From: Deltaproteobacteria bacterium
Lineage (GTDB): Bacteria; Desulfobacterota; Syntrophia; Syntrophales; UBA2192
Direction of reading: 5' to 3'
Length of the DNA: 9,008 nucleotides
Assembly (NCBI GenBank): GCA_026388445.1
Contig: JAPLJU010000109.1
Span: 1-9,008 of the forward strand
Shown here: one piece after another, positions 1 through 6,131 of the stretch
How positions within the stretch are numbered: position 1 is the stretch's first letter
Layout of the letters: every line of letters starts with the position of its first letter
Position numbers and translations under genes: made by a program
Notes under the pieces: generated by a model
Databases searched by the model: none
What the model saw: the letters and a program-made list of their open reading frames with translations, nothing else
What the model was told of the DNA's origin: nothing

Positions 1-2359
1 GGGCGATAGCCAGGAAGATTGCCCCGACGAAAATGGCGGAGCTCCTCATATCCGGCGCGATGGCGATTTCCATGGCCAGGATGCCGAACAGCGTGGTGAA
101 TTTGATGATCGGGTTCAGGGCCACCGAGGAGGTGTCCTTGAAGGGGTCCCCGACGGTATCGCCGATAACGGCGGCCGCGTGCAGGGGCGTTCCCTTTTCT
201 TTCAGGTCCACCTCAACGACCTTCTTGGCGTTATCCCAGCAGCCGCCGGCATTGGCCATAAAGAGCGCCTGGAACAGGCCGAAGACGGCAATCGCGATCA
301 GGTAGCTGATGAAGAACGAGGAGGGTAGAGGTCCGTGCACCGGCGCGGACAGGAAGGCGAAGGCCAGGGCGAAGCAGAAGATGGCGATGAAGATGTTGAA
401 CATGCCCAACTGCGCGTAGACGGTGCAGATTCGGACCACTTCCTTGGAGCTTTCCGTGGAGGCGGCCAGCGAAGCCTCGTCATCGAGCTTGATGTTTTTC
501 TTGATGTACTCAACGGCCTTGTAGGCACCCGTCACGACGGCCTGCGTGGAGGCACCGGTGAACCAGTAGATGACGGCGCCGCCGCAGAGGAGCCCGAGCA
601 GCGTGTAGGGGTTGAGGAGGTTCAGGATCATCTCGGGTTGGATCCCCAGGGCCTTTCTCAGAAGGAGGATCAGCGAGAAGATCATCGTCGTGGCCCCGAC
701 GACGGCCGTACCGATCAGAACGGGCTTGGCGGTCGCCTTGAAGGTGTTGCCGCAGCTGTCGTTTTCTTCGAGGTAATGTTTCGCGATGTCCATCCGGGGC
801 TTGAATCCGAAGTCCTTCTGGATTTGCTCTTGCACGTTGGGGATCGTCTCGATGAGGGAGAGTTCGTAGATGGACTGCGCGTTGTCGGTCACGGGGCCGT
901 AGCTGTCCACGGCGATGGTGACGGGTCCCATACCCAGGAATCCGAAGGCCACGAGACCGAAGGCGAAGACCGAAGAGTACTCCATGAACTTATCGAGGCC
1001 CAGGGTGCTTGTGTAGTACGCCACAACCATCAAAGCTGTGATGGCCATGCCGATCCAGAAGGCCGCAAAATTGCCGGCCACAAAACCCGAGAGGATGTCG
1101 AGCGACGCACCGCCTTCACGGGCGGCGGTCACGACCTCGGCACAGTGCGTGGACTTGGAGCTCGTGAAGACCTTGACGAGCTCGGGGATCAGGGCAGCGG
1201 CGAGCGTTCCGCAGCTGATGATGACGGAGAGCTTGATCCAAAGGTTATCCGGGTATCCTCCAAGCTGCCACTTGCTGATGATGAAGGTCACGATGATCGA
1301 AATAATGGAGGTGATCCAGACCAGGGAGGTCAAAGCAGCCTCGAAGTTTATCTTTTCCTTGTTTCCCCAGAGGGAGTCGGCGATACCCTTGTTGATGAAG
1401 TAGGCGCCGATGGAGGTGACGATCATGAGAATACGCATGACGAAGATCCAGACGAGGAGTTCCGCCTGATACTGTGGCAGGCAGGCCAGCACGATGAAAC
1501 TGATGAGCGCGACACCGGTCACACCGTAGGTCTCGAAACCATCCGCCGTGGGGCCGACGCTGTCGCCGGCGTTGTCGCCGGTGCAGTCGGCGATGACGCC
1601 GGGGTTGCGGGGATCGTCTTCCTTGATCGTGAAGACGATCTTCATGAGATCGGAGCCGATGTCGGCGATCTTCGTGAAGATACCGCCGCAGATACGAAGG
1701 GCGGAGGCGCCCAGCGACTCACCGATGGCAAACCCGATGAAGGAGGCGCCGGCTACGTCGCGGGGCATGAAGACCAGGATGATCAGCATCATGATGAGCT
1801 CCACGCAAACCAGGAGCACGCCGATGCTCATGCCTGCCCGTAGAGGAATGTCCAGCAACTTGATGGGCTTGCCCTCGAGGGAGGCGAAGGCCATGCGGGC
1901 ATTGGCCAGGGTGTTCATCCGGATGCCGACCCAGGCCACGCCGTATGAACCGAGGATGCCCACCACCGTCCATCCCAGGATCAGGAGGACGTTGTTTGCC
2001 GTCAGATGCTGCAGGAACCCGAAGTAGTAAACGATGCAGGCACTGATGAAAGCCAGAAGAATGAGGAGGAATTTACCCTGCTGGATCAGGTAGGTCTTGC
2101 AGGTCTGAAAAATAATCTCGGCCACGTCCAGCATGGACTTGTGGGCGGGCAGAGCCTTTATCACCTTGTACTCGTACAGACCGAAGGCCATGCCCAGGAA
2201 ACAGACTAAAAATCCGATCATCAATAAATGGTTCTGAGCATCGCTCAGAGCAGGTATTACCAGTTCTGCTTCACTTGCAAAAAGCGGCGTCGCAAGGAGC
2301 AGAACGGCAAGCGACAAGAGACTCACACTTAAGAATTTTTTATATTTCTTGCCCATCAT
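1..2359 (-). CDS. hppA: Membrane-bound ion-translocating pyrophosphatase, C-terminus cut by window edge
   Basis: This integral membrane enzyme hydrolyses pyrophosphate and uses the energy to pump ions out of the cytoplasm. The open frame runs 786 codons without a stop to the left edge, so only a short C-terminal piece should be missing. Visible motifs are the substrate-binding ADIGSDLMK (residues 232-240), EDDPRNPGVIAD and GDNAGDSVGPTADG just after it, GNTFKA (537-542), and near the edge GDTVGDPFKDTSSVALNP. Lys541 and Ala544 are the pair known to mark K+-independent enzymes, which so far are proton pumps. The first motif differs from the usual DVGADLVGK and an insertion precedes GNTFKA, features I associate with the divergent subfamily. 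Residues 1-28 resemble a signal peptide. Codons are strongly C-ending (ATC, GCC, TTC, AAC), suggesting high expression. Two start codons are adjacent (2359 and 2356); AAGGAG at 2370-2365 serves either. Confidence 0.5.
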   Translation of the reverse strand, partial: MMGKKYKKFLSVSLLSLAVLLLATPLFASEAELVIPALSDAQNHLLMIGFLVCFLGMAFGLYEYKVIKALPAHKSMLDVAEIIFQTCKTYLIQQGKFLLILLAFISACIVYYFGFLQHLTANNVLLILGWTVVGILGSYGVAWVGIRMNTLANARMAFASLEGKPIKLLDIPLRAGMSIGVLLVCVELIMMLIILVFMPRDVAGASFIGFAIGESLGASALRICGGIFTKIADIGSDLMKIVFTIKEDDPRNPGVIADCTGDNAGDSVGPTADGFETYGVTGVALISFIVLACLPQYQAELLVWIFVMRILMIVTSIGAYFINKGIADSLWGNKEKINFEAALTSLVWITSIISIIVTFIISKWQLGGYPDNLWIKLSVIISCGTLAAALIPELVKVFTSSKSTHCAEVVTAAREGGASLDILSGFVAGNFAAFWIGMAITALMVVAYYTSTLGLDKFMEYSSVFAFGLVAFGFLGMGPVTIAVDSYGPVTDNAQSIYELSLIETIPNVQEQIQKDFGFKPRMDIAKHYLEENDSCGNTFKATAKPVLIGTAVVGATTMIFSLILLLRKALGIQPEMILNLLNPYTLLGLLCGGAVIYWFTGASTQAVVTGAYKAVEYIKKNIKLDDEASLAASTESSKEVVRICTVYAQLGMFNIFIAIFCFALAFAFLSAPVHGPLPSSFFISYLIAIAVFGLFQALFMANAGGCWDNAKKVVEVDLKEKGTPLHAAAVIGDTVGDPFKDTSSVALNPIIKFTTLFGILAMEIAIAPDMRSSAIFVGAIFLAIA

Positions 2360-2364
2360 CCCTT

Positions 2365-2370
2365 CTCCTT
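2365..2370 (-). promoter_or_regulatory. hppA ribosome binding site
   Basis: AAGGAG lies 5 bases before the ATG at 2359 and 8 bases before the ATG at 2356. It confirms that the pyrophosphatase begins here, including the signal-peptide-like extension, but cannot separate the two neighbouring start codons. Confidence 0.5.
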
Positions 2371-2390
2371 TGAAAAATTATTTATCACCT

Positions 2391-2410
2391 AAGAAATGAA
2401 ATCATTTCTT
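2391..2410. repeat. Perfect 9-bp inverted repeat in the hppA leader
   Basis: AAGAAATGA and its exact reverse complement TCATTTCTT are separated by two bases. The repeat falls about 16 to 35 bases downstream of the predicted hppA transcription start and about 20 bases upstream of its ribosome binding site. It could be a repressor operator in DNA or an AT-rich hairpin in the leader RNA. No T-run follows on the minus strand, so it is not an obvious terminator. The symmetry is seen directly; the function is inferred. Confidence 0.5.
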
Positions 2411-2431
2411 GTCCCCTTCTAAAACCGACGT

Positions 2432-2460
2432 CACATAACAGATATTGTCCCGTTTGTCAA
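2432..2460 (-). promoter_or_regulatory. Sigma70-type promoter for hppA
   Basis: On the minus strand a perfect -35 hexamer TTGACA (2460-2455) is followed after exactly 17 bases by TATGTG (2437-2432), which is preceded by TG one base upstream, an extended -10. Transcription should start near 2425, giving a leader of roughly 66 bases. The -10 matches consensus only in its first three bases, which the extended TG may offset. The gap between pth and hppA (2360-2603) contains no gene, and I find no convincing terminator after pth, so read-through from pth is also possible. Confidence 0.5.
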
Positions 2461-2603
2461 AGATTTTTATCACCGGGAAGGGCAGGGGGCTCCGGGTTGG
2501 AAGAAACATAAAAAAGCTATTTGATTGCGCTAGGTTAGGGCTTTTCGTCAGGGTGGGAAAAGTCGTGGCAGAAGGCCCCGGCCCGGTGCGCCTCCCGAGG
2601 GAC

Positions 2604-3200
2604 TCAGGATATCGGCTCGGAGGTCTTTTGGTCCTCCCCCCGGACGTTGAACTTGTTCATGGCGGAGCGGGATCCCACAGTCAGGATTTCCATGACGGCA
2701 CTGCAGGCCCTCTCGAGTACGCCCGAAAGTTGTTCGACCTCTTCCTTCCCGAAGGGCTCTAGGACATAGGCTTCCACGAGATCTTTTGTGGCCGGCTTTC
2801 CGATGCCGAGCCTCAGGCGGAGAAAGGCGTCCGTCCCCAGTCCTTCGATGATGGACTGAAGTCCCTTGTGCCCCCCGTCACCGCCGCCGTCCTTGATGCG
2901 AATCGATCCAAAAGGCAGGTCCAGATCGTCATGGACAACGACCAGGTCTCCGGGATCCGTCTTCAAAAAGCGCATCAACGGGCCGATGGCGGTCCCGCTC
3001 AGGTTCATGAAGGTCTGAGGCTTGAGCAGGATGACGGAAACACCCGAGACGGCCCCCTCGGCGAAGAGGGCATCGAACTTCTTTCGTCTGAACTGGAGGT
3101 TGTGAGTCAGGGCAAGCCTGTCGGCGACCATGAATCCGAGATTGTGGCGGGTAAAGAGGTATCGATCTCCCGGGTTTCCGAGACCGGCGATGATTTTCAT
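2604..3200 (-). CDS. pth: Peptidyl-tRNA hydrolase
   Basis: Pth is a soluble monomeric esterase that cleaves peptidyl-tRNA released from stalled ribosomes, recycling the tRNA; it is essential in most bacteria. The 198-residue length is normal. The N-terminal GLGNPG (6-11) carries the conserved Asn9; TRHN contains the catalytic His19; KPQTFMN supplies Asn66; VVHDDLDLPFG supplies Asp91. The glycine-rich GGGDGGHKGL (105-114) has Lys112 where the E. coli enzyme has the substrate-contacting Asn114. The start is supported by GGAG five bases upstream. It follows rplY as in many deltaproteobacteria, but here the rplY terminator and a palindromic repeat lie between them, so pth may need its own promoter or depend on read-through. 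I could not identify a clear promoter in the gap. Confidence 0.5.
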   Translation of the reverse strand: MKIIAGLGNPGDRYLFTRHNLGFMVADRLALTHNLQFRRKKFDALFAEGAVSGVSVILLKPQTFMNLSGTAIGPLMRFLKTDPGDLVVVHDDLDLPFGSIRIKDGGGDGGHKGLQSIIEGLGTDAFLRLRLGIGKPATKDLVEAYVLEPFGKEEVEQLSGVLERACSAVMEILTVGSRSAMNKFNVRGEDQKTSEPIS

Positions 3201-3214
3201 GGTCGCTCCGCGGA

Positions 3215-3294
3215 GGCACAGGGCCTATGGCTTGTGGTGGAGAGCGAAAAAATACAAGCATGACATTGCCGGTTGCCCTCGGCCTTATGCCTGT
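3215..3294 (-). repeat. Imperfect palindromic intergenic repeat, copy 2 (rplY-pth gap)
   Basis: This 80-base segment has related, oppositely oriented ends: CACAGGCATAAGGC read from one side and CACAGGGCCTATGGC from the other. It can be aligned end to end with the segment at 4068-4155. The right end ACAGGCATAAGGC matches ACAGGCTAAAGGC at 11 of 13 positions, and the left end AAGCCATAGGCCCTGTGCC matches AAGCCATTAGCCCTTTGCC at 16 of 19. Between the ends lie AGGGCAA-type steps spaced about seven bases apart and a T-rich centre. It sits between the rplY terminator and the pth ribosome binding site. It has no coding potential that I can support. Confidence 0.5.
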
Positions 3295-3301
3295 GTTGAT
3301 G

Positions 3302-3337
3302 AAAAACCCCATCTCCCGATATGGGAACATGGGGTTT
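3302..3337 (-). terminator. Intrinsic terminator after rplY
   Basis: On the minus strand AAACCCCAT (3337-3329) pairs perfectly with ATGGGGTTT (3312-3304), and inside it TCCC pairs with GGGA around a five-base loop. The stem runs directly into five T residues (3306-3302). It starts 42 bases after the rplY stop codon. This is a textbook rho-independent terminator for the minus strand; on the plus strand the T-run is only three bases long. Confidence 0.5.
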
Positions 3338-3378
3338 CAAACGGTTCATAGTGACTCTCCTTGAAGAGGGTCCTGTTC

Positions 3379-4050
3379 TTACTCTTCTTCTTTTTCTTTG
3401 GCCGCTTTCTCTTTCTTCTCGGTGATGACCTCGGGCTCTGCCGGGGCGGCTTCCGCTTCTTCGGCAGGTTTCTCCTCCTCGATGGCTCGTTTGGCCACCA
3501 CGGAGATGATCTGAGCGTCATCGGAATCGAGGATATCAACACCTTCTGCCAGTTTCACGTCAGTGACCCGCAGCGTGTTGCCGATGTCCAATCCGGAGAT
3601 GTCAAGCTCGACGAATTTTGGCATTGCAGACGGCAGACATGAGACCTTCAGATCCCGCTTGAATTGGTGAATTTCGCCGCCCATTTCCACACCGATCGGC
3701 TGCCCGATCAGATGGATGGGGACATCCACGGTGAGCTTGTGGTCCATCCGGATTTCATAGAAATCGGCATGGATGAGAGTGTGGGTGACCGGGTTCGTCT
3801 GGAGTTCCTTGATCAGGGAGAGTTTCTCCAGGCTCTTCCCCTCCCCTTGAATGATGAGCTTGATGAAACCCGCTTCCCCCTTTTCCGTGCGGAGGAGGTC
3901 GACGAAGTCGACTGATCGAATCGAGAGGGACGTTGAATCGGAACCGGATCCATACAGGACGGCCGGGATGGATCCCGAAGCTCGCAGTTTGCGGGACACA
4001 CCTTTACCGCTTCCTTTTCGGACCTGGGCTTTTAGTTCTAAAACTTCCAT
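3379..4050 (-). CDS. rplY: 50S ribosomal protein L25, long (Ctc/TL5) form
   Basis: L25 binds 5S rRNA in the central protuberance of the large ribosomal subunit. This 223-residue protein is the two-domain form: an N-terminal 5S-binding beta-barrel (about 1-95, with RKGSGKGVSRKLRASGSIPA near the start and the characteristic VTHTLIHADFYEI at 88-100) and a C-terminal Ctc/TL5 beta domain (about 100-188). Residues 191-223 are a low-complexity tail of Glu, Ala, Lys and Pro, common in long bacterial L25 proteins and probably disordered. GGAGG four bases before the ATG supports the start. It lies between prs and pth, the usual place in this lineage. Here both gaps around it carry a copy of the same palindromic repeat, and a terminator follows. 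Identification is firm; whether it acts as a stress protein as Ctc does in Bacillus cannot be told from the sequence. Confidence 0.5.
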   Translation of the reverse strand: MEVLELKAQVRKGSGKGVSRKLRASGSIPAVLYGSGSDSTSLSIRSVDFVDLLRTEKGEAGFIKLIIQGEGKSLEKLSLIKELQTNPVTHTLIHADFYEIRMDHKLTVDVPIHLIGQPIGVEMGGEIHQFKRDLKVSCLPSAMPKFVELDISGLDIGNTLRVTDVKLAEGVDILDSDDAQIISVVAKRAIEEEKPAEEAEAAPAEPEVITEKKEKAAKEKEEE

Positions 4051-4067
4051 GATGCCTCCAATATTAT

Positions 4068-4155
4068 GGCAAAGGGCTAATGGCTTAAGGCGAAGGGTGA
4101 TTGGAATAAAAAAATTCCAAACCCTTTTGCCCTTGGCCCTGCGCCTTTAGCCTGT
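4068..4155 (-). repeat. Imperfect palindromic intergenic repeat, copy 1 (prs-rplY gap)
   Basis: This 88-base segment fills nearly the whole gap between the prs stop codon and the rplY ribosome binding site. Its centre is a perfect stem, TTGGAAT and ATTCCAA around six A residues (4101-4120). Its arms are degenerate runs of about seven-base steps: AGGCTAA, AGGCGCA, GGGCCAA, GGGCAAA, AGGGTTT on the minus strand, and GGGCTAA, TGGCTTA, AGGCGAA on the plus strand. The two ends are imperfect inverted copies of each other. The segment aligns in the same orientation with 3215-3294. It has no T-run after the stem on the minus strand and so is not a normal terminator. It could be an RNA processing or stability element, or a remnant of a small mobile repeat. 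Confidence 0.5.
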
Positions 4156-4157
4156 CT

Positions 4158-5111
4158 TTATATGAACAACGAACTGACCGAGTCGTTATAGTAGATTCGT
4201 CTGACCGCCTCGCTCAAGATGCCCGCCACGGAAAGCACCTTGATTTTGTCGCAGGTCTTGGCCTTTTCGTGGAGGGGAATCGTATCCGTCACGATGAGCT
4301 CCTTGAGGACGGAGCCCTGGATTCTCTCGATCGCCGGTCCGGAAAGGACCGGGTGCGTGCAGCAGGCCGAGATCTCTCTGGCGCCCTCACTCTTAAGGGC
4401 CTCGGCAGCCTGAACGATGGTGCCTGCCGTGTCGATCAAGTCGTCCAGGATGATCACCCGGCGATCTTTGACGTTTCCGATGATATTCATGACCTGGGAT
4501 TCATTGGGTCCCTCGCGACGCTTGTCGATGATGGCGAGGTTTGCCCCCAGGCGCTTCCCGAAAGCCCTCGCGCGCTCCACGCCGCCCGTGTCGGGCGATA
4601 CGATAACCGTCCCGTCCCCCTGATAATTCTTTTTCATGTAATCGACCAGGATCGGGGTGGCAAAGAGGTTGTCCACGGGGATATTGAAGAATCCCTGTAT
4701 CTGGCCAGCATGGAGATCCATGGAGAGAACTCTCCGGGCACCCGCCGTCGTGATCAGATCGGCCACCAGTTTGGCCGTGATGGGAGCCCGGGGAGCGACC
4801 TTTCGGTCCTGCCGGGCATAACCGTAGTAAGGGATGACGGCTGTAATGCGGTCTGCCGACGCCCGTTTCATGGCGTCGATCATGATGAGAAGTTCCATGA
4901 TATGGGTGTTCACCGGCGGGCATGTAGACTGGATGATGAAAACGTCGGTTCCGCGGACGTTCTCGTCGATTTCTACCCTCGTTTCCCCATCACTGAACGT
5001 GGTCACGTCGGCACTGCCGAGGGGCACGGACAGGTTCGCGCAGATGTTCATCGCCAGTTTCGGGTTTGAATTTCCCGAGAATATCCTGATCCTTTCGAGC
5101 GAAGCACCCAT
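4158..5111 (-). CDS. prs: Ribose-phosphate pyrophosphokinase (PRPP synthetase)
   Basis: This cytosolic enzyme transfers pyrophosphate from ATP to ribose 5-phosphate, making PRPP for purine, pyrimidine, histidine, tryptophan and NAD synthesis. From the chosen start it is 317 residues, the normal class I length. Key motifs: FSGNSNPKLA near the N-terminus, YYGYARQDRK (95-104) at the ATP site, MDLHAGQIQGFF (131-142) with the metal-binding His133, IIDKRR (195-200) with the catalytic Lys197, and the PRPP loop DDLIDTAGT (223-231). An ATG at 5123 would add four residues, but it has no proper Shine-Dalgarno sequence, while AGGAAGG precedes the ATG at 5111, so the inner start is preferred. The tRNA-Gln gene lies 62 bases upstream with no clear promoter between, suggesting joint transcription. 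No key residue is missing. Confidence 0.5.
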   Translation of the reverse strand: MGASLERIRIFSGNSNPKLAMNICANLSVPLGSADVTTFSDGETRVEIDENVRGTDVFIIQSTCPPVNTHIMELLIMIDAMKRASADRITAVIPYYGYARQDRKVAPRAPITAKLVADLITTAGARRVLSMDLHAGQIQGFFNIPVDNLFATPILVDYMKKNYQGDGTVIVSPDTGGVERARAFGKRLGANLAIIDKRREGPNESQVMNIIGNVKDRRVIILDDLIDTAGTIVQAAEALKSEGAREISACCTHPVLSGPAIERIQGSVLKELIVTDTIPLHEKAKTCDKIKVLSVAGILSEAVRRIYYNDSVSSLFI

Positions 5112-5113
5112 GA

Positions 5114-5120
5114 CCTTCCT
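5114..5120 (-). promoter_or_regulatory. prs ribosome binding site deciding the start
   Basis: AGGAAGG ends two bases before the ATG at 5111, and its AGGA core is five bases away. The alternative ATG at 5123 would place this purine run inside the coding sequence and has only CAGG directly abutting it. The site therefore favours the shorter protein. Confidence 0.5.
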
Positions 5121-5173
5121 CATCCTGTTTTATCAGGGAAACTTGCGTCTATTCGCCGCGTTGCTTTCAAAGT

Positions 5174-5248
5174 TGGCTGGGGCGGGAGGATTCGAACCTC
5201 CGAATGCAAGAACCAAAATCTTGTGTCTTACCGCTTGACGACGCCCCA
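5174..5248 (-). tRNA. tRNA-Gln (anticodon UUG)
   Basis: The minus strand folds into a full cloverleaf. The acceptor stem is TGGGGCG (5248-5242) with CGCCCCA (5184-5178). The D arm has a three-base-pair stem GTC/GAC around AAGCGGTAA. The anticodon stem CAAGA/TCTTG encloses the loop TTTTGGT, giving anticodon TTG. The variable loop is CATTC, and the T arm is GGAGG/CCTCC around TTCGAAT. The 3' end GCCA is encoded in the DNA. It reads the glutamine codon CAA. A tRNA-Gln between ispE and prs is an arrangement I recall from deltaproteobacteria. Confidence 0.5.
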
Positions 5249-5256
5249 ATAACATC

Positions 5257-5285
5257 AATTTAACCGCTCCCGGGCAAGCGGTCAA
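5257..5285 (-). promoter_or_regulatory. Possible promoter for tRNA-Gln and prs
   Basis: TTGACC (5285-5280) and TAAATT (5262-5257) are separated by 17 bases on the minus strand, matching the sigma70 consensus at five of six and four of six positions. Transcription would start near 5250, only about two bases before the mature tRNA end. The same stretch contains the inverted repeat ACCGCT...AGCGGT (5263-5282), which could instead be a weak hairpin at the end of the ispE transcript. The match is reasonable but unproven. Confidence 0.5.
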
Positions 5286-5294
5286 TAAGGACGT

Positions 5295-6131
5295 TCAGAT
5301 GGAATGGGCCCTGAAGATGGAATAGTTGGTTGAATTTCTCAGGGCCTCTTCAGCCCTGGAGGCTTTTCGTTCCGAGTCGAAAAGACCAAAAAGGGTCGGC
5401 CCGCTTCCCGACATCAAGGCGCCCAAGGCCCCCAGTTTCACAAAGAGGTCCTTCACTGCCCGCAATTCCGGGTGGAGATTCAATGTGACCCCTTCGAGAT
5501 CATTTCGAAGGGCCCCAGCAAGTTCCGATACCGTATTAAAACGTTGAATGCTATCTTTTCTTTTTTCCTTTGTCAATGCCAAATTCAGCGTCTCATACAC
5601 GGTTTTTGTCGACACTTCGAGTCCGGGGTTGGCGAGGACAAACCACATCTTCGGGAGGCGCTCCGCGGGGTAGAGGCGCTCGCCGATGCCGAAGGCCCAG
5701 GCGGCGTCTGCGAAGATGAAGAAAGGGACATCGGCCCCGAGGGTCCTTCCGATGTCCATGAGTTCTTCCTTTGTGAGGTGAAGGCTGAAAAGCTCGTTCA
5801 GGGCACAGAGGGTCGCGGCGGCATTGGAGCTTCCGCCGCCGAGCCCCGCCGCGATGGGGATCTTTTTCTTCATGGTGATCTCCACACCGGCGCTCCGGGG
5901 GAGCCGGGAAAGCAGGGCCGCCGCCGCCCGATGGACGATATTGTTTTCATCCTCGGGAAGCGATGTGCCGGGGCAGCGGATCCGTATGCCCTTTTCTCTG
6001 GGTGTAAAGCGGAGTTCATCGTGAAGGCTGATCTTCTGCATGAGGGATTCGATGTCGTGATAACCGTCGGGCCGCCTGCCCAGGACCCTCAGGATCAGAT
6101 TGACCTTGGCCGGTGAGTCCTTCCGGATCAT
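5295..6131 (-). CDS. ispE: 4-diphosphocytidyl-2-C-methyl-D-erythritol kinase
   Basis: IspE phosphorylates CDP-methylerythritol with ATP, the fourth step of the methylerythritol phosphate route to isoprenoids. The 278-residue protein is a GHMP kinase of usual size. SPAKVNLIL (6-14) carries the substrate-binding Lys9. GRRPDGYHDIESLM (18-31) is typical of IspE. PIAAGLGGGSSNAA (92-105) is the ATP-binding glycine loop. GADVPFF (132-138) holds the catalytic base Asp134. ALMSGSGPTLFG (238-249) is the third GHMP motif. Its ATG overlaps the TGA of the upstream DUF1844 gene in the sequence ATGA, so translation of the two is probably coupled. Its own upstream ribosome binding site is weak, in keeping with that. 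No truncation or missing catalytic residue is seen, and identification is firm. Confidence 0.5.
   Translation of the reverse strand: MIRKDSPAKVNLILRVLGRRPDGYHDIESLMQKISLHDELRFTPREKGIRIRCPGTSLPEDENNIVHRAAAALLSRLPRSAGVEITMKKKIPIAAGLGGGSSNAAATLCALNELFSLHLTKEELMDIGRTLGADVPFFIFADAAWAFGIGERLYPAERLPKMWFVLANPGLEVSTKTVYETLNLALTKEKRKDSIQRFNTVSELAGALRNDLEGVTLNLHPELRAVKDLFVKLGALGALMSGSGPTLFGLFDSERKASRAEEALRNSTNYSIFRAHSI

Noticed and set aside
335..1843. A 502-codon open frame on the plus strand
   Set aside because: It lies wholly antisense to hppA, its translation is low-complexity (Gly, Asp, Glu, His, Arg-rich) without any family motif, and it follows from the strong C-ending codon bias of hppA.
2509..2519. 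T6 run on the minus strand after pth as a terminator
   Set aside because: No stable stem directly precedes it; the only nearby inverted repeat is a six-base A/T-rich stem with a long loop that is not followed by the T-run.
2445..2762. A plus-strand open frame starting in the hppA-pth gap
   Set aside because: It starts opposite the hppA promoter, runs antisense into the pth 3' end, has no Shine-Dalgarno sequence of note and no recognisable domain.
4051..4066. CATAAT-like -10 just before rplY
   Set aside because: No acceptable -35 lies 16-18 bases upstream, and the implied transcription start would fall inside the rplY ribosome binding site.
4269..5069. A 266-codon plus-strand open frame opposite prs
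   Set aside because: It is antisense to a fully conserved PRPP synthetase, shows no recognisable motif, and is best explained as a by-product of codon bias.
5263..5282. ACCGCT...AGCGGT hairpin as an ispE terminator
   Set aside because: The stem has only six pairs and is followed by TAAATTG rather than a T-run; it is noted under the possible tRNA promoter instead.
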